Shown here: positions 16,628-26,392 of the stretch, piece after piece
Position numbering within the stretch: the stretch's first letter is position 1
How the letters are laid out: the number at the start of each line of letters is the position of its first letter
Virus record (IMG/VR): IMGVR_UViG_3300027881_000007
Span: 1-64,000 of that record
Reading direction: 5' to 3' (one strand)
Length of the DNA stretch: 64,000 bases
Source of the DNA: a virus
Position numbers and translations under genes: made by a program
Notes under the pieces: generated by a model
What the model saw: only the letters and a program-made list of their open reading frames with translations
What the model was told of the DNA's origin: nothing
Database searches by the model: none

Positions 16628-19600
16628 TTATGAGGAAATTGAAATTGTTCCACCAGCACAATTGCCAGCGCCTCGGACCCATCCACTTGACGGTGGACAC
16701 AGTTGTCCCGGTATGTAAGTGGCAGTCCAGCTACCACATATTCCCCATCCAATTTTTCCTATAGTAAATGACCAGACAGAGGTAACCTTTAAAGTTGCAT
16801 TATAAGTTGCCCCTGGCAAAGCTACACCCCAATCTCTCCATTCGCAAGAAGTTGGGCTAGTCTGAACACAAGTCCACACTATATTTAGATCAAGACAGTT
16901 GTCAGCAGGACTTTGACAGGTTCCACTTAAACCAGATACCGTTACAAAATATGTGCTTGGACAACTGGGACAGCTAGTGGGAGGATCGGGCGAAGTACCT
17001 GTTACACTTGTTACAGTTGTCGTTGTTGTGGTGGTGGTTGTCGGAGGCAGTGGAGGTATAGTTGTAGTAGCTGGCACATAAACTAGCACACCAACAATCC
17101 GCACACAAAGAGCATCAGAAGAATCATCTTCTACCCAACCAGGTCCAGGTTCATCATAATACCACATATTTCCACCTGGATAGTAATCGGTGGTTGCATA
17201 AACATCCACTGTCTGTCCGCTAGCTAGATTGCCTCCAATATCAGTAGCATATATTACTGCATGATATGTACCTTCATACACAAGAAGAGGTTTTGGAAAT
17301 GAGAATATAAAAGAATATATACCTCCGCCACCAATACTTAGGTTATTCGACTCACCCAATAGTACACCAGCATCTGGTGCGGCACCTAGACTTGTTTCTC
17401 GATATATTCTAACCTTCGCATAGCCACTAGTACTGGTCATATCTCCAACTTCTACAGCATCAACCTCCCACGGCCCCGGAAAAATATACCAACTCTGTGA
17501 TACATAAAGACCATCAAGGTATCCAGGTGTTCCTGTACACTCTAGTGACCAGGTTTCACCAAGATAAGTTGTCGTGGTTGTGAAGAAAGTAATACTGGTA
17601 GTAGTTGTGCTAGTTGTCGTTGTAGTCGTAGGCGGTGATGTAGTAGATGTTGTTGTGAAAAACGTAACGGAAGTACTTGTTGAAACTGTTGTCGTTGTCG
17701 TTGTCGTTGTCGTGGTTATAACTGGCGGCAGTGTTGTCGTCGCTGGTGGAGTTTCTAACCAACCCTTAGCAGCACAACCAACCTGTAACCAATTAGTTGG
17801 AGTAATTGGGGCTGCTGGAGAAGCTATTGGATTCCAATTAATACCATTCAAAGAATAGCTAGCCGTGAATCCATCTTTGTACCACCTCAGACCCAACCAA
17901 AATTCAGTAAGAATACCAACACCTACTGAAGATTCACTTTCAGAACCATCCGCCGCTGTATCAACTCTCTTAAAGTAAAAGCTTCCGCCCTCTCTTGTAT
18001 AAATTACTCGACAAGATGGTTCACCCTCGGCAGGCAATTCCCTAGCAGTGATACCCATCTCAACCCCATCAACAGCAAGGGCTGGATTGACCATAACTTT
18101 TACTGTGAGGTTAAAGAATCCCTTGACATCTTGCCATGCCCAAGTTCCATCAAATTCATTATAGGGACCGTGAAATTGTTCTGGACTTGTCTGAACCTTC
18201 AGTACTTGATCCTCTTCCCAGATACAACCTTCAGCAAAAACACTTACTGGTCTAAAATAAGTACCGTGTCGTTTAAACCACCTCTCATCAAGAACATTAT
18301 CATCAAAATCATCAGACTCAATTAGATGGGGTAAGTATGCTCCAGACTCTAACCAACTTGGTCCATCTGGCCATAGAGTCCAGAACTGATAACGAGAATC
18401 AAATTGATTTCCGCCAGTACGATGTTTAGCACCAAAGTGAACTGTAATTAAACCAGAGTAAGTTTGAGGACTAGCAACTGTAATCTCATACCACTTAATC
18501 CTGTCATAAGAGTAATATGTGAAAAAGTCTGAACCAGTTCTTGAAAGTCTCAACCACACTTCAGTCGGTCGATAACGAGTACCAGAATTATTTGAGAAAA
18601 CACAAACATTACTATCAATTCTCCTAGCTCTTTGTTCACCACCTACTGATGTTAGAACAATAGATACAGTTCGGGCACTATCTATATTAGCCACAAGTCC
18701 AACGAAATCACGGTCTACACCACCAGCCTTCATATGTCTAGAATTTTCGAACCTCATATCAATCGTAAAATCACCCGGGTAATAACCCAGTGTTCCGTGG
18801 GCTGTGAAAGTTCCACAGTGATCTAGTCTAGTATCGTGATCTGATTGAAATACAAATTCCTGTGGCCAATCAGGATAGAAAAAGTTTTTAGACCATCTTG
18901 GGTCATATCTTTCTTCTTCTGGACAAACTCCAGGTGGCCATGTGATAGTCGTCGAAGTTGTTGTTGTCGTTGGAAGTGGAGGGAGAGTTGTAGTAACAGT
19001 ACTAGTGCTAGTTGTCGTGGTTGTAGTCGTGGTGGTTGTAGTCGTGGCTGTTGTAGTAGTCGTAGTAGTTGTGATAACAGCATCTAAATCATAAACTACT
19101 AACTGATCAGTATTGTTTTCAGCGATATAAATATAATTACTAGCACAGACTTGTAGAGTTAGTCCTCTTGGAGTATTGACATTAATATATGTGACCACAG
19201 AAAAAGAAGGACTTGCTGGAGTAGTAACGTCAAATATACCTAAACCATTAGTTGGACCAGTTCCGGTATCGTCATTCGCAACAAACACTCGGTCACACCA
19301 ATAGACCATATTGTGACCATTATATGATAGATCAATAAGGTTAGTAACCTTACTTATACTGGCTGGATTTGACACATCTAAAACTAAAAAATTACTATTT
19401 GCTCTAGCATTTACATAGAGATAATCTCCATCACCATAAACTATATCTTGAACTGCAGCTCCAGTGAAGTCAGAAATATCATTATCATCAGCAAAACCAA
19501 TAGTAACCAACGAGGTACCATCAAAATCAAAAATTGTTAACTCACTATCTGGAGAGCCTCCACACACATAAATAGTATCGGTGCTCTCTTTAATACTTGA

Positions 19601-20749
19601 ACCCCGACAAAAAACTTCTTCATGTGTCACATAAACTGGAACGTTTGGAGTAGATATATCTACTGCAATAAACCTATTAGATATTACCCCATTACCACCA
19701 GATACATAAAGGTAGTCTCCTCTACCTATTATTCTCAACCCAATGTTGGCATAACCCGGAACAACTGCTGAAAGGTCAAGGTCATAAACTTTAGATGGAC
19801 TTAGGGGGTTAGATATATCAATTACCTGAAGATATTGAGAGGTTCCAACTAAATAGGCATAATTACCCTTTATCCAAACATAACCAATGGAGGTCATAAT
19901 GCCATCTGAAACATCTAACTTTGTCACATAAGTAGGGTTAGTTCTATCAGATACATCAACTACTACAAATTCCTGCTGACCTCCACCAAGTCCAACGTAA
20001 GCATAATCTCCTCTAACATCTACACCAAGAGCATTAAGTACATTAGAAGTTAGATAACCTATAGGATGGGGATCAAAGATTGGACAGGGGCAAGTCGTAG
20101 TAGTTACCGTACTAGTAGTTGTCGTAGTAGTTGTACTAGTGGTTGTAGTCGTACTCGTTGTAGTCGTAGTGCTAGTTACTGTGGTAGTAGTGGTAGCAGT
20201 ACTATCCGGATAACTAATTTCAACTTCTAGCTCCGAGAAACTGGTATCAAAGGATCCATCAAAACTTGTTATTACTACTTCTAAATTAGTAAGTTGTGCG
20301 GCAGTCTTGGCAATAGAAAAGCTGCCTTCATAATTTACCCAGCTACCTCCTGGGGACTCTAAATCTGTATTGCCATCAGAGCTTGCCCCGTCTGAATACA
20401 GAGTTGCCCTAACACCATCAGATCCATCAGCGTTCATCGCACGATATCTAACTATAATTGCAGTACTTATACCAGGGAAAGTAGGATTTACGAAACCAAA
20501 GCGTGCACTTTCAGACTGTCCTATGATGCCATTAGTATCGTCAGGAGTACCACTATCTATACCATCATTCATGCGGCCCCAACGACCAGTACCAGACCCA
20601 TAAGTTGCAAAGGTACCACTAACATCACTATTTGGAAGTATGTATTGTGTTGCCTGCATTTGAGCGATAGGACCATCGTAGTCGTAAGACACCTCTTCCA
20701 GGATCTTACCTGACTCAATGTCAATAACTACTTTTTCGTAAATTTTCAT
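16628..20749 (-). CDS. Giant multidomain Thr-rich fibre with LVIVD-type propeller
   Basis: 1373 residues. Residues 1-30 (KIYEKVVIDIESGK, SYDYDGPIA) match the start of gene 10373-16585. A beta-sandwich (about 35-185) and Thr linker follow. A seven-bladed propeller (about 230-560) is built of LVIVD-like repeats such as YAYVGLGGGQQEFVVVDVSD and YLQVIDISNP. After TTLPPLPTT linkers come two lectin-like sandwiches (DHCGTFTAHGTLG; DDFDDNVLDERWFKRHG), a receptor-like module (QSWYIFPGPWEVDAVEVGD) and a Cys-rich C-terminal domain. That tail has paired cysteines that may form disulfides or bind metal. Probable virion fibre; no catalytic site seen. Confidence 0.8.
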   Translation of the reverse strand: MKIYEKVVIDIESGKILEEVSYDYDGPIAQMQATQYILPNSDVSGTFATYGSGTGRWGRMNDGIDSGTPDDTNGIIGQSESARFGFVNPTFPGISTAIIVRYRAMNADGSDGVRATLYSDGASSDGNTDLESPGGSWVNYEGSFSIAKTAAQLTNLEVVITSFDGSFDTSFSELEVEISYPDSTATTTTTVTSTTTTTSTTTTTSTTTTTTTSTVTTTTCPCPIFDPHPIGYLTSNVLNALGVDVRGDYAYVGLGGGQQEFVVVDVSDRTNPTYVTKLDVSDGIMTSIGYVWIKGNYAYLVGTSQYLQVIDISNPLSPSKVYDLDLSAVVPGYANIGLRIIGRGDYLYVSGGNGVISNRFIAVDISTPNVPVYVTHEEVFCRGSSIKESTDTIYVCGGSPDSELTIFDFDGTSLVTIGFADDNDISDFTGAAVQDIVYGDGDYLYVNARANSNFLVLDVSNPASISKVTNLIDLSYNGHNMVYWCDRVFVANDDTGTGPTNGLGIFDVTTPASPSFSVVTYINVNTPRGLTLQVCASNYIYIAENNTDQLVVYDLDAVITTTTTTTTATTTTTTTTTTTTSTSTVTTTLPPLPTTTTTSTTITWPPGVCPEEERYDPRWSKNFFYPDWPQEFVFQSDHDTRLDHCGTFTAHGTLGYYPGDFTIDMRFENSRHMKAGGVDRDFVGLVANIDSARTVSIVLTSVGGEQRARRIDSNVCVFSNNSGTRYRPTEVWLRLSRTGSDFFTYYSYDRIKWYEITVASPQTYSGLITVHFGAKHRTGGNQFDSRYQFWTLWPDGPSWLESGAYLPHLIESDDFDDNVLDERWFKRHGTYFRPVSVFAEGCIWEEDQVLKVQTSPEQFHGPYNEFDGTWAWQDVKGFFNLTVKVMVNPALAVDGVEMGITARELPAEGEPSCRVIYTREGGSFYFKRVDTAADGSESESSVGVGILTEFWLGLRWYKDGFTASYSLNGINWNPIASPAAPITPTNWLQVGCAAKGWLETPPATTTLPPVITTTTTTTTTTVSTSTSVTFFTTTSTTSPPTTTTTTSTTTTSITFFTTTTTYLGETWSLECTGTPGYLDGLYVSQSWYIFPGPWEVDAVEVGDMTSTSGYAKVRIYRETSLGAAPDAGVLLGESNNLSIGGGGIYSFIFSFPKPLLVYEGTYHAVIYATDIGGNLASGQTVDVYATTDYYPGGNMWYYDEPGPGWVEDDSSDALCVRIVGVLVYVPATTTIPPLPPTTTTTTTTTVTSVTGTSPDPPTSCPSCPSTYFVTVSGLSGTCQSPADNCLDLNIVWTCVQTSPTSCEWRDWGVALPGATYNATLKVTSVWSFTIGKIGWGICGSWTATYIPGQLCPPSSGWVRGAGNCAGGTISISS

Positions 20750-20770
20750 ACGACCCTATTCTCCTCCGGA

Positions 20771-20790
20771 TTATTTTAAATTTGTTCTAA
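20771..20790 (-). promoter_or_regulatory. Candidate phage promoter motif
   Basis: Minus strand TTAGAACAAATTTAAAATAA about 25-40 bases before the start of the 1373-residue fibre gene; the closest match to the motif consensus. Confidence 0.45.
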
Positions 20791-20816
20791 CTCTAATCTA
20801 ATCATACAGATTTAGT

Positions 20817-21797
20817 TCAAGCATCATCTGAACAAATGGCCCTCATGTTCCAATTACTAATATCTCTAGTATTAACTCCTTCGATAATCCAGTCTTCTTT
20901 AACGAAATCTCTTTTCACGGGTCGTATCAACAAATGCCAATTCATGTTCGATTTTTTAAACTCTAGACCTTTTAGAACCTGAGAGAGTTTATCACATACA
21001 CCATAATTGAAAACCATAGAGAAATTAAAAGGTTTTTTCCTTATTACATAACGCAGTATATTGTCAAGAGACTCAACGTCTTCAATTGTATAATCAACAA
21101 TATAACCATTTTGACTTCTTGGCTGTGTTGAAAACATGACGTAACCTGTTTCTTTACCATTCTTTTTATAACTAAAAAATTTGTAATTATCCTTAGGATT
21201 CGCCATCTTCCACTGAAAGTATTTCTCACTGCGTACTGGTAAAATTTTATCAGGCACGTCTTCTCTTGAGATAAAGCTACAGATCTTTTTCAAGTCTGGA
21301 GTTTTCAGAGAGGAGACGTTGTCAAAATCTCCTTCTATCTGGTTATCTCCTTCTGATGGACCTCTTATCCAATATTGTTTTTCTAAAAGTTTTCCAAAAC
21401 CCAATTTTACATATCCAGGCATTGAAGTTGTCCCAGAGGTAAAATTTAGGATCAACTTGTAATCTAAAAATTCATTTGCTGCCCAACCCATCGCTACTGA
21501 TAAACCCTTCATACGATGTTTCTCGTTTACAATTGTATCTCCAGCAGTTAACGTTTTAAATTCCTTTCCATTAACTTTCCACTTCATAGGAGAATAAGCT
21601 CTAAACCCTACAACTTTTCCCCTGTGTAAAGCAACAATTGCGTGCGGAAAGTCTGAATAAGGATTCTCGTAGTGCTTCCATTTAAGACGTGAGATTCTAT
21701 GGTCACGCTTATATCCCCAAAGAGCCTTTATCACTTTCACGACTTGATCCATATGGTCGTGGTGATAGGGAACAATTTCATAGTTTCCGTGTATCAT
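20817..21797 (-). CDS. GNAT-family N-acyltransferase-like protein
   Basis: 326 residues. The N-terminal 170 residues follow the GNAT pattern: YEIVPYHHDHMDQVVKVIKAL, then strands around HAIVALHRGKVVGFRAY, the substrate strand TAGDTIVNEKHRMKGLSVAMG (pyrophosphate-loop region) and a final FTSGTTSMPGYVKLGF. The C-terminal half looks like a second, degenerate GNAT repeat. It overlaps the upstream BKACE gene by 4 bases (ATGA), so the two are translationally coupled and probably act together. Acetyl-CoA made by a BKACE reaction could feed the transferase (inference). A sugar or amine acceptor on a surface glycan is possible. Confidence 0.7.
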   Translation of the reverse strand: MIHGNYEIVPYHHDHMDQVVKVIKALWGYKRDHRISRLKWKHYENPYSDFPHAIVALHRGKVVGFRAYSPMKWKVNGKEFKTLTAGDTIVNEKHRMKGLSVAMGWAANEFLDYKLILNFTSGTTSMPGYVKLGFGKLLEKQYWIRGPSEGDNQIEGDFDNVSSLKTPDLKKICSFISREDVPDKILPVRSEKYFQWKMANPKDNYKFFSYKKNGKETGYVMFSTQPRSQNGYIVDYTIEDVESLDNILRYVIRKKPFNFSMVFNYGVCDKLSQVLKGLEFKKSNMNWHLLIRPVKRDFVKEDWIIEGVNTRDISNWNMRAICSDDA

Positions 21798-22663
21798 TGT
21801 TTCAATCCACTAATCCTTCCATAATTTCCATTGTGTTGAAGAGCCAACAGTCTTCTAAATTCATTTGGAGACATGAGTTTTCTTTCATTTGCTTCAGCTA
21901 ATTTGTGAATACGTTTTAAGAGATCAGAGTTTTTAGCAAGTTTGGTCCTATCTTTATCATACCAAATATTATCTTCAAGACCAACTCTTACTCCCCCACC
22001 ATAAGCAATAGCAATTGAATTTACCATTGACTGTGTATTACCCACACCAGCCGCACTCCAGTAAGACCAGTCGGGCAGATCATTTATCATAACTCCCATG
22101 TGTAGTAGACTAGCTTGAGCACACGCTATATTGCCAAACAGTAAATTGAAATAGTGAGGAGGATCTAGTAAACCTTTCTTCTCTAAATATTTAGCATAGT
22201 TAATCATACCTGAATCAAACGCTTCAAGTTCTGCTAAGATACCACGAATCTTCATTACTCTTGCAAGATCCTGTATCATTTCTGGAGAACTCACACTTGC
22301 TTGACGATTGAAGTTAACTGAACTCAAAGTTAAACTGCCCATATCTGGTTTTAGATCCCCATTGAGTTGTAATACTTCTGCTCGCTCCTCAAACTTTTTG
22401 AATGTGCGTCCACTTAGAGAAACACATATTACTAAATCTTTTGAGAATTTTCGAATACCTTCAATGATATTTCTATAGACTGTTGCTTTATATGTTGATT
22501 CTCCAGTCTTCTCATCTCGTGCGTGAATGTGAACAACAGTGATGCCAATATCGTACGCCTCATGTACGTCTTCTATAATCTCGTTGATAGTGATAGGTAC
22601 GTGGGGGGTCATTTCTTTGGTAGGAATCATGCCGGTAGGAGTGAAATTTACAATTAGATTCAT
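21794..22663 (-). CDS. BKACE-family enzyme (DUF849, beta-keto acid cleavage)
   Basis: 289 residues, normal length for the family. BKACE enzymes are zinc-dependent TIM barrels that split beta-keto acids with acetyl-CoA. The VHIHAR motif supplies the two zinc histidines (45 and 47). Near residue 230, GGGVRVGLEDN has Arg, Glu and Asp at the same spacing as R226, E230 and D231 of the characterised enzyme Kce, and HYFNLLFG is the usual strand before it. The active site therefore looks intact. Such an enzyme is unexpected among tail-fibre genes. The product may supply an acyl group to the coupled GNAT protein; the substrate cannot be told from sequence. Confidence 0.85.
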   Translation of the reverse strand: MNLIVNFTPTGMIPTKEMTPHVPITINEIIEDVHEAYDIGITVVHIHARDEKTGESTYKATVYRNIIEGIRKFSKDLVICVSLSGRTFKKFEERAEVLQLNGDLKPDMGSLTLSSVNFNRQASVSSPEMIQDLARVMKIRGILAELEAFDSGMINYAKYLEKKGLLDPPHYFNLLFGNIACAQASLLHMGVMINDLPDWSYWSAAGVGNTQSMVNSIAIAYGGGVRVGLEDNIWYDKDRTKLAKNSDLLKRIHKLAEANERKLMSPNEFRRLLALQHNGNYGRISGLKQ

Positions 22664-22692
22664 CTTAACTCCTCTGGCGGTTTTAAAAGGGA

Positions 22693-22719
22693 GGCGGTAA
22701 CCCTCTATAAGTTACCGCC
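22693..22719. terminator. Hairpin terminator after the tail-fibre gene
   Basis: GGCGGTAAC (22693-22701) pairs perfectly with GTTACCGCC (22711-22719). T-rich tails follow on both strands (TTTATTAATTT; on the minus strand TCCCTTTT), so it can end the minus gene 22735-26322. Confidence 0.8.
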
Positions 22720-22734
22720 TTTATTAATTTCCTT

Positions 22735-25700
22735 TTATGGTGGAGCTGTAGTTGTCGTAGTAGTAGCTCCAGATATCCAGAATTCAATGTTTTCAATCTC
22801 ACCAATACCTGGTGCTGTACTTTCGCTAATCCTATCTAAATCAGCATTTTTAATATCATAAGTTATTGGAGCTGTAGCCACTTGACTAGAACCAGCTGGT
22901 ACATTAACTGTTGCAATAAGTGCTCCATTAACATCCAATAATGAGAGAGGCCATGGTTTTCCAGAATTCTGAGTTGCAGTAACTCTAATCTGCGTTGGTC
23001 GATAAGGACTTTGTGGCCATGTTCCAGTAGTTGCAATAACCATACCAGGACCAGCAACATTATATGAATTACCATCCCAAGTACAATTGACTGAACACAC
23101 CCAAGATGTTAATCCAAATCTCTGATCCCACTCACCTGGAGGAGCAGTTGTGGTCGTAGTAGTAGTAGTCGTCGTGGTTGTTGTTGTCGTTGTTGCTCCC
23201 TCTACAAAGAACTCAATATTCTCAATCTCTCCAACACCTGGTGCTGTACTCTCAATGATATAGAATATATCGAGATTCTTAATGTCAAAAGTTATATTTG
23301 CCGTACCAACTTGACTAGCTCCATTAGGCACAGTACAAGTTGCAATAAGTGTACCATTAAGATCTCTCAAGAAGAGGGGCCATCCTTTTGAAGCATTGTT
23401 AGTCGCAGTAATCCTAATTTGAGTTGGTCTATAACCTTCTACCCAAGTACCAGCCTCATTGATTCTCAGACCAGGACCTGCAACATTGTATGAATCACCG
23501 TCCCAAGTACAATTAACACTGCATGTCCAGAAACTAGGAGATCCAAACTTTTGTTCCCACTCACCTGGAGGAGAAGTTGTTGTGGTTGTAGAGGTTGTTG
23601 TAGTAGTCGTTGTTGTGTATGGTATACAAGTTGGATAAGTACCAAATGAACAACCATATCCAAACCAATCAACTTCAGTATACCAGCAGCTAGTTGGACC
23701 AAATCCAGCATATGCACCAAGGTAGACACCTGTAGCTGGATTACCCGCACCAAAAAGACTAGCACAGGGCACTGGTACTGAGCCAGTATAAATGAAAGTG
23801 ACATTTGAACAGTCCCCAATCCATACAAGGAGGTTTCCTTTGTTGAATCGGAACTCATATCTCATATAGATATTATCAGGTGGTGGTGGACCAGCTGGAA
23901 CTGGAGGACCAGCTGCCCATGCCGCACCATTCCAGAAATAAGCAGTAGCAATTGTGTCATAGTATACAATGTAAGTTCCACCTTGATTCGTCCATATTTG
24001 TACAACCTCTCCGTATGGAGCTTTGCCACTCATATCAAGCAAGCTCATAATATGACTTGAAACAGAAATATCATTCCTCACTCTTGCTTGAGCTGCATAG
24101 GTACTTCCACAATCGAATGGAACTGGTCCTGAGTCTCTATAACCCGAACCAACACCCTGGAATATCACAGTCGTACCTGCTTCAGCAGGAGTTCCCATAG
24201 GTGTCCAAGGTGGAGTTGCTGCTGCATCATCGAAGTGATCCCACCATACACAAGAAGGAAATGGATTAGTTGTAGTAGTTGTAGTTGTAGATGTAGTCGT
24301 AGTTGGTTTGACATAACCAGGTGCACAGAACTCAATGTTGTTGACGTCCAAATTAGAGTCTAGGCTAAGGAACAGTATCTTACCTATGTTCTTACCAATA
24401 AAACTTAGATTAATTGGATCACCAGAAGTGTAAAATGCATCTGATCCAATGAGGTTATTACTAGTATCTCTAATTTCAACACTTTGAGGAGCAAGATTGT
24501 GAGTTATGCGTACTTGTAGTGGTCTAAACCCATTATCCCACGCTTCACCTGTACGAGGTGCTAAGCTTCCTGTTAATCCGCCTCCCAGTGGTTCCCAACG
24601 ACCATTAAGATCATCCCACGCCATTGTAATAGCGTCGCCGCCATCTTGCCACTTCGAATCGTTGAATATATGCACCCATTCACCTGGTGGACAAGTAGTT
24701 GTTGTAGTAGTTGGTGGTGCTACCGTTGTTGTAGTAGTCGTTGTTGTCGTAGTCGTGGTCGTAGTCGTGTATGGTATACAAGGCGGCCAATAACCAGGTT
24801 GACAGGCATATCCGAACCAATCAACTTCAGTGTAGTAAGTATTAGTTGGGCCAAGTCCAGCATATGCTCCAAGGTAGACGCCTGTAGCTGGACTACCACC
24901 ACCTACAAGGACGCCACATGGAACTGGAGAAGTATTATAAACAACACCCCCCAAGCAGTCATAGACACTTATTATGAGAGCTGATTTGTTAAAACGGATT
25001 TCATATCTAAAGTAAATATTATCAGGCATTGGAGGACCAGCTGGACCTGGAGGACCAGCTATCCACGCTGCTCCGTTCCAATAGTTAAGACCTGTACCCA
25101 TATCGTAATAATAAATAAAGGTTCCAGATGGACTTGAGTATATCCTCACAACATAATTCCATGGAGATTTAGTGCTCATATCAAGCAGACCCATAATTTC
25201 ACTAGCAGTAGAGGCGTGGTTCTTCACTCTAGCTATTGCTCGATAAGTACTACTAGCACAGTCAAATGGAACAGGTCCTTGGTCGTGGTAGGATGAACCA
25301 ACACCTTGGAATATCACAGTTGTACCTGCTTCAACAGGAGTTCCCTGAGAACCCCAAGGTGGAGTTACTGATAAATCATCAAAATCATCTTCCCAGCTAC
25401 ATGGAGGAGCAGTTGTAGTTGTAATAATCGTAGTAGTTGTTGTAGTAGTAGTCGTAGTCGTGGTCGTACTAGTAGTAGTTGTCGGAGCAGGAGTAACTGT
25501 AGTAGTCGTAGTCGTACTAGTAGTAGTTGTCGGAGCAGGAGGTAGAGTCGTAGTCGCAGTAGTAGTGGTTGTAGTGACCGCAGTCGGAGTAACATCCTCC
25601 TGTGCTGTCATAGTTGCACGACCACTCAGATAACTAACACTACCAGGAGCAGCGTAAATCTTTACACTAGTAATTCCACCAGCGTAATAACCAACTAACT

Positions 25701-26322
25701 CCCTCTTCATAAAATCATTACTATCTTGATACGTAGAAAAAGATGAGTGCACAATAACTGCTGTCGAGTCAACTGGTTTTGCTCCAAACTGAACATCTCC
25801 TGTACCTACATCACACTTATGACTAAACTGAATGTAATCTATTGCTCCACTCTGATTAACTGCATGAGACGGCGCACCAGCTTCAACTCCTCCATCGTGA
25901 TAAGCATACTGATAATTGTTGCCAGTATCGCCGTTGAACTGAAGGCGTAATTCAGTTGTTTCACTTGTAGTGAGTAGTAATTTGAGTGTATAAATTTGAT
26001 CAGAGGCAAGACCGGTAATCTCTATGAATTCTACAGCTGACACTTCCTGATCATAGACGACTGCCAATCCTGGTATGCGTGGTAAACTTCCAGGTGGGAA
26101 TGAAGAAACAACTCCATAATGAACTGCAGATAAATTAGAGGTCAATTCACTTTCTAAAAGGGTTACAGTTGTGTAGCCTGCACTAAAACTAGCGGACTGC
26201 ACCGTACCATATTTATATCCATCAATCCCGCAATTAGCTCGGATCCTTCTATCTACTTGAAATTCATCAACTCTGTCGCCAGAGACCCGAAACCGATTGC
26301 TGGATACGTAGGTTGCAAGCAT
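22735..26322 (-). CDS. Tail-fibre type protein with repeated lectin-like modules on Thr linkers
   Basis: 1195 residues. The first 90 residues match the N-terminal domain common to many phage tail fibres (SSNRFRVSGDRVDEFQVDRR, then TTVTLLESEL and AVHYGVV). A beta domain to about residue 245 follows. Then, separated by Thr linkers, come two copies of a lectin-like module (GTPVEAGTTVIFQGVGS; PVPFDC; YLGAYAGLGPTN) and three copies of a second module beginning GEW and ending IENIEF or NNIEFCAPG. The protein ends abruptly in a Thr linker (TTTTTAPP). Alternating repeats suggest growth by duplication. Expected role: receptor-binding fibre. Confidence 0.8.
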   Translation of the reverse strand: MLATYVSSNRFRVSGDRVDEFQVDRRIRANCGIDGYKYGTVQSASFSAGYTTVTLLESELTSNLSAVHYGVVSSFPPGSLPRIPGLAVVYDQEVSAVEFIEITGLASDQIYTLKLLLTTSETTELRLQFNGDTGNNYQYAYHDGGVEAGAPSHAVNQSGAIDYIQFSHKCDVGTGDVQFGAKPVDSTAVIVHSSFSTYQDSNDFMKRELVGYYAGGITSVKIYAAPGSVSYLSGRATMTAQEDVTPTAVTTTTTTATTTLPPAPTTTTSTTTTTTVTPAPTTTTSTTTTTTTTTTTTTIITTTTAPPCSWEDDFDDLSVTPPWGSQGTPVEAGTTVIFQGVGSSYHDQGPVPFDCASSTYRAIARVKNHASTASEIMGLLDMSTKSPWNYVVRIYSSPSGTFIYYYDMGTGLNYWNGAAWIAGPPGPAGPPMPDNIYFRYEIRFNKSALIISVYDCLGGVVYNTSPVPCGVLVGGGSPATGVYLGAYAGLGPTNTYYTEVDWFGYACQPGYWPPCIPYTTTTTTTTTTTTTTTVAPPTTTTTTCPPGEWVHIFNDSKWQDGGDAITMAWDDLNGRWEPLGGGLTGSLAPRTGEAWDNGFRPLQVRITHNLAPQSVEIRDTSNNLIGSDAFYTSGDPINLSFIGKNIGKILFLSLDSNLDVNNIEFCAPGYVKPTTTTSTTTTTTTNPFPSCVWWDHFDDAAATPPWTPMGTPAEAGTTVIFQGVGSGYRDSGPVPFDCGSTYAAQARVRNDISVSSHIMSLLDMSGKAPYGEVVQIWTNQGGTYIVYYDTIATAYFWNGAAWAAGPPVPAGPPPPDNIYMRYEFRFNKGNLLVWIGDCSNVTFIYTGSVPVPCASLFGAGNPATGVYLGAYAGFGPTSCWYTEVDWFGYGCSFGTYPTCIPYTTTTTTTTSTTTTTSPPGEWEQKFGSPSFWTCSVNCTWDGDSYNVAGPGLRINEAGTWVEGYRPTQIRITATNNASKGWPLFLRDLNGTLIATCTVPNGASQVGTANITFDIKNLDIFYIIESTAPGVGEIENIEFFVEGATTTTTTTTTTTTTTTTAPPGEWDQRFGLTSWVCSVNCTWDGNSYNVAGPGMVIATTGTWPQSPYRPTQIRVTATQNSGKPWPLSLLDVNGALIATVNVPAGSSQVATAPITYDIKNADLDRISESTAPGIGEIENIEFWISGATTTTTTAPP

Positions 26323-26349
26323 AACTGTTCCCCCTTAATAACTAATCTT

Positions 26350-26390
26350 TGTATGTATTTGTACAACTTATTGTATGTATATGTACAACA
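26350..26390. repeat. Two tandem TTGTATGTATWTGTACAAC elements in the fibre leader
   Basis: 19-base near-identical units at 26350-26368 and 26372-26390, spaced 22 bases. On the minus strand each reads GTTGTACAWATACATACAA, resembling the GTTGGAACAAATTTA motif seen before other genes. They lie 28-68 bases before the start of gene 22735-26322 and could be paired operator or promoter elements. Confidence 0.45.
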
Positions 26391-26392
26391 AA

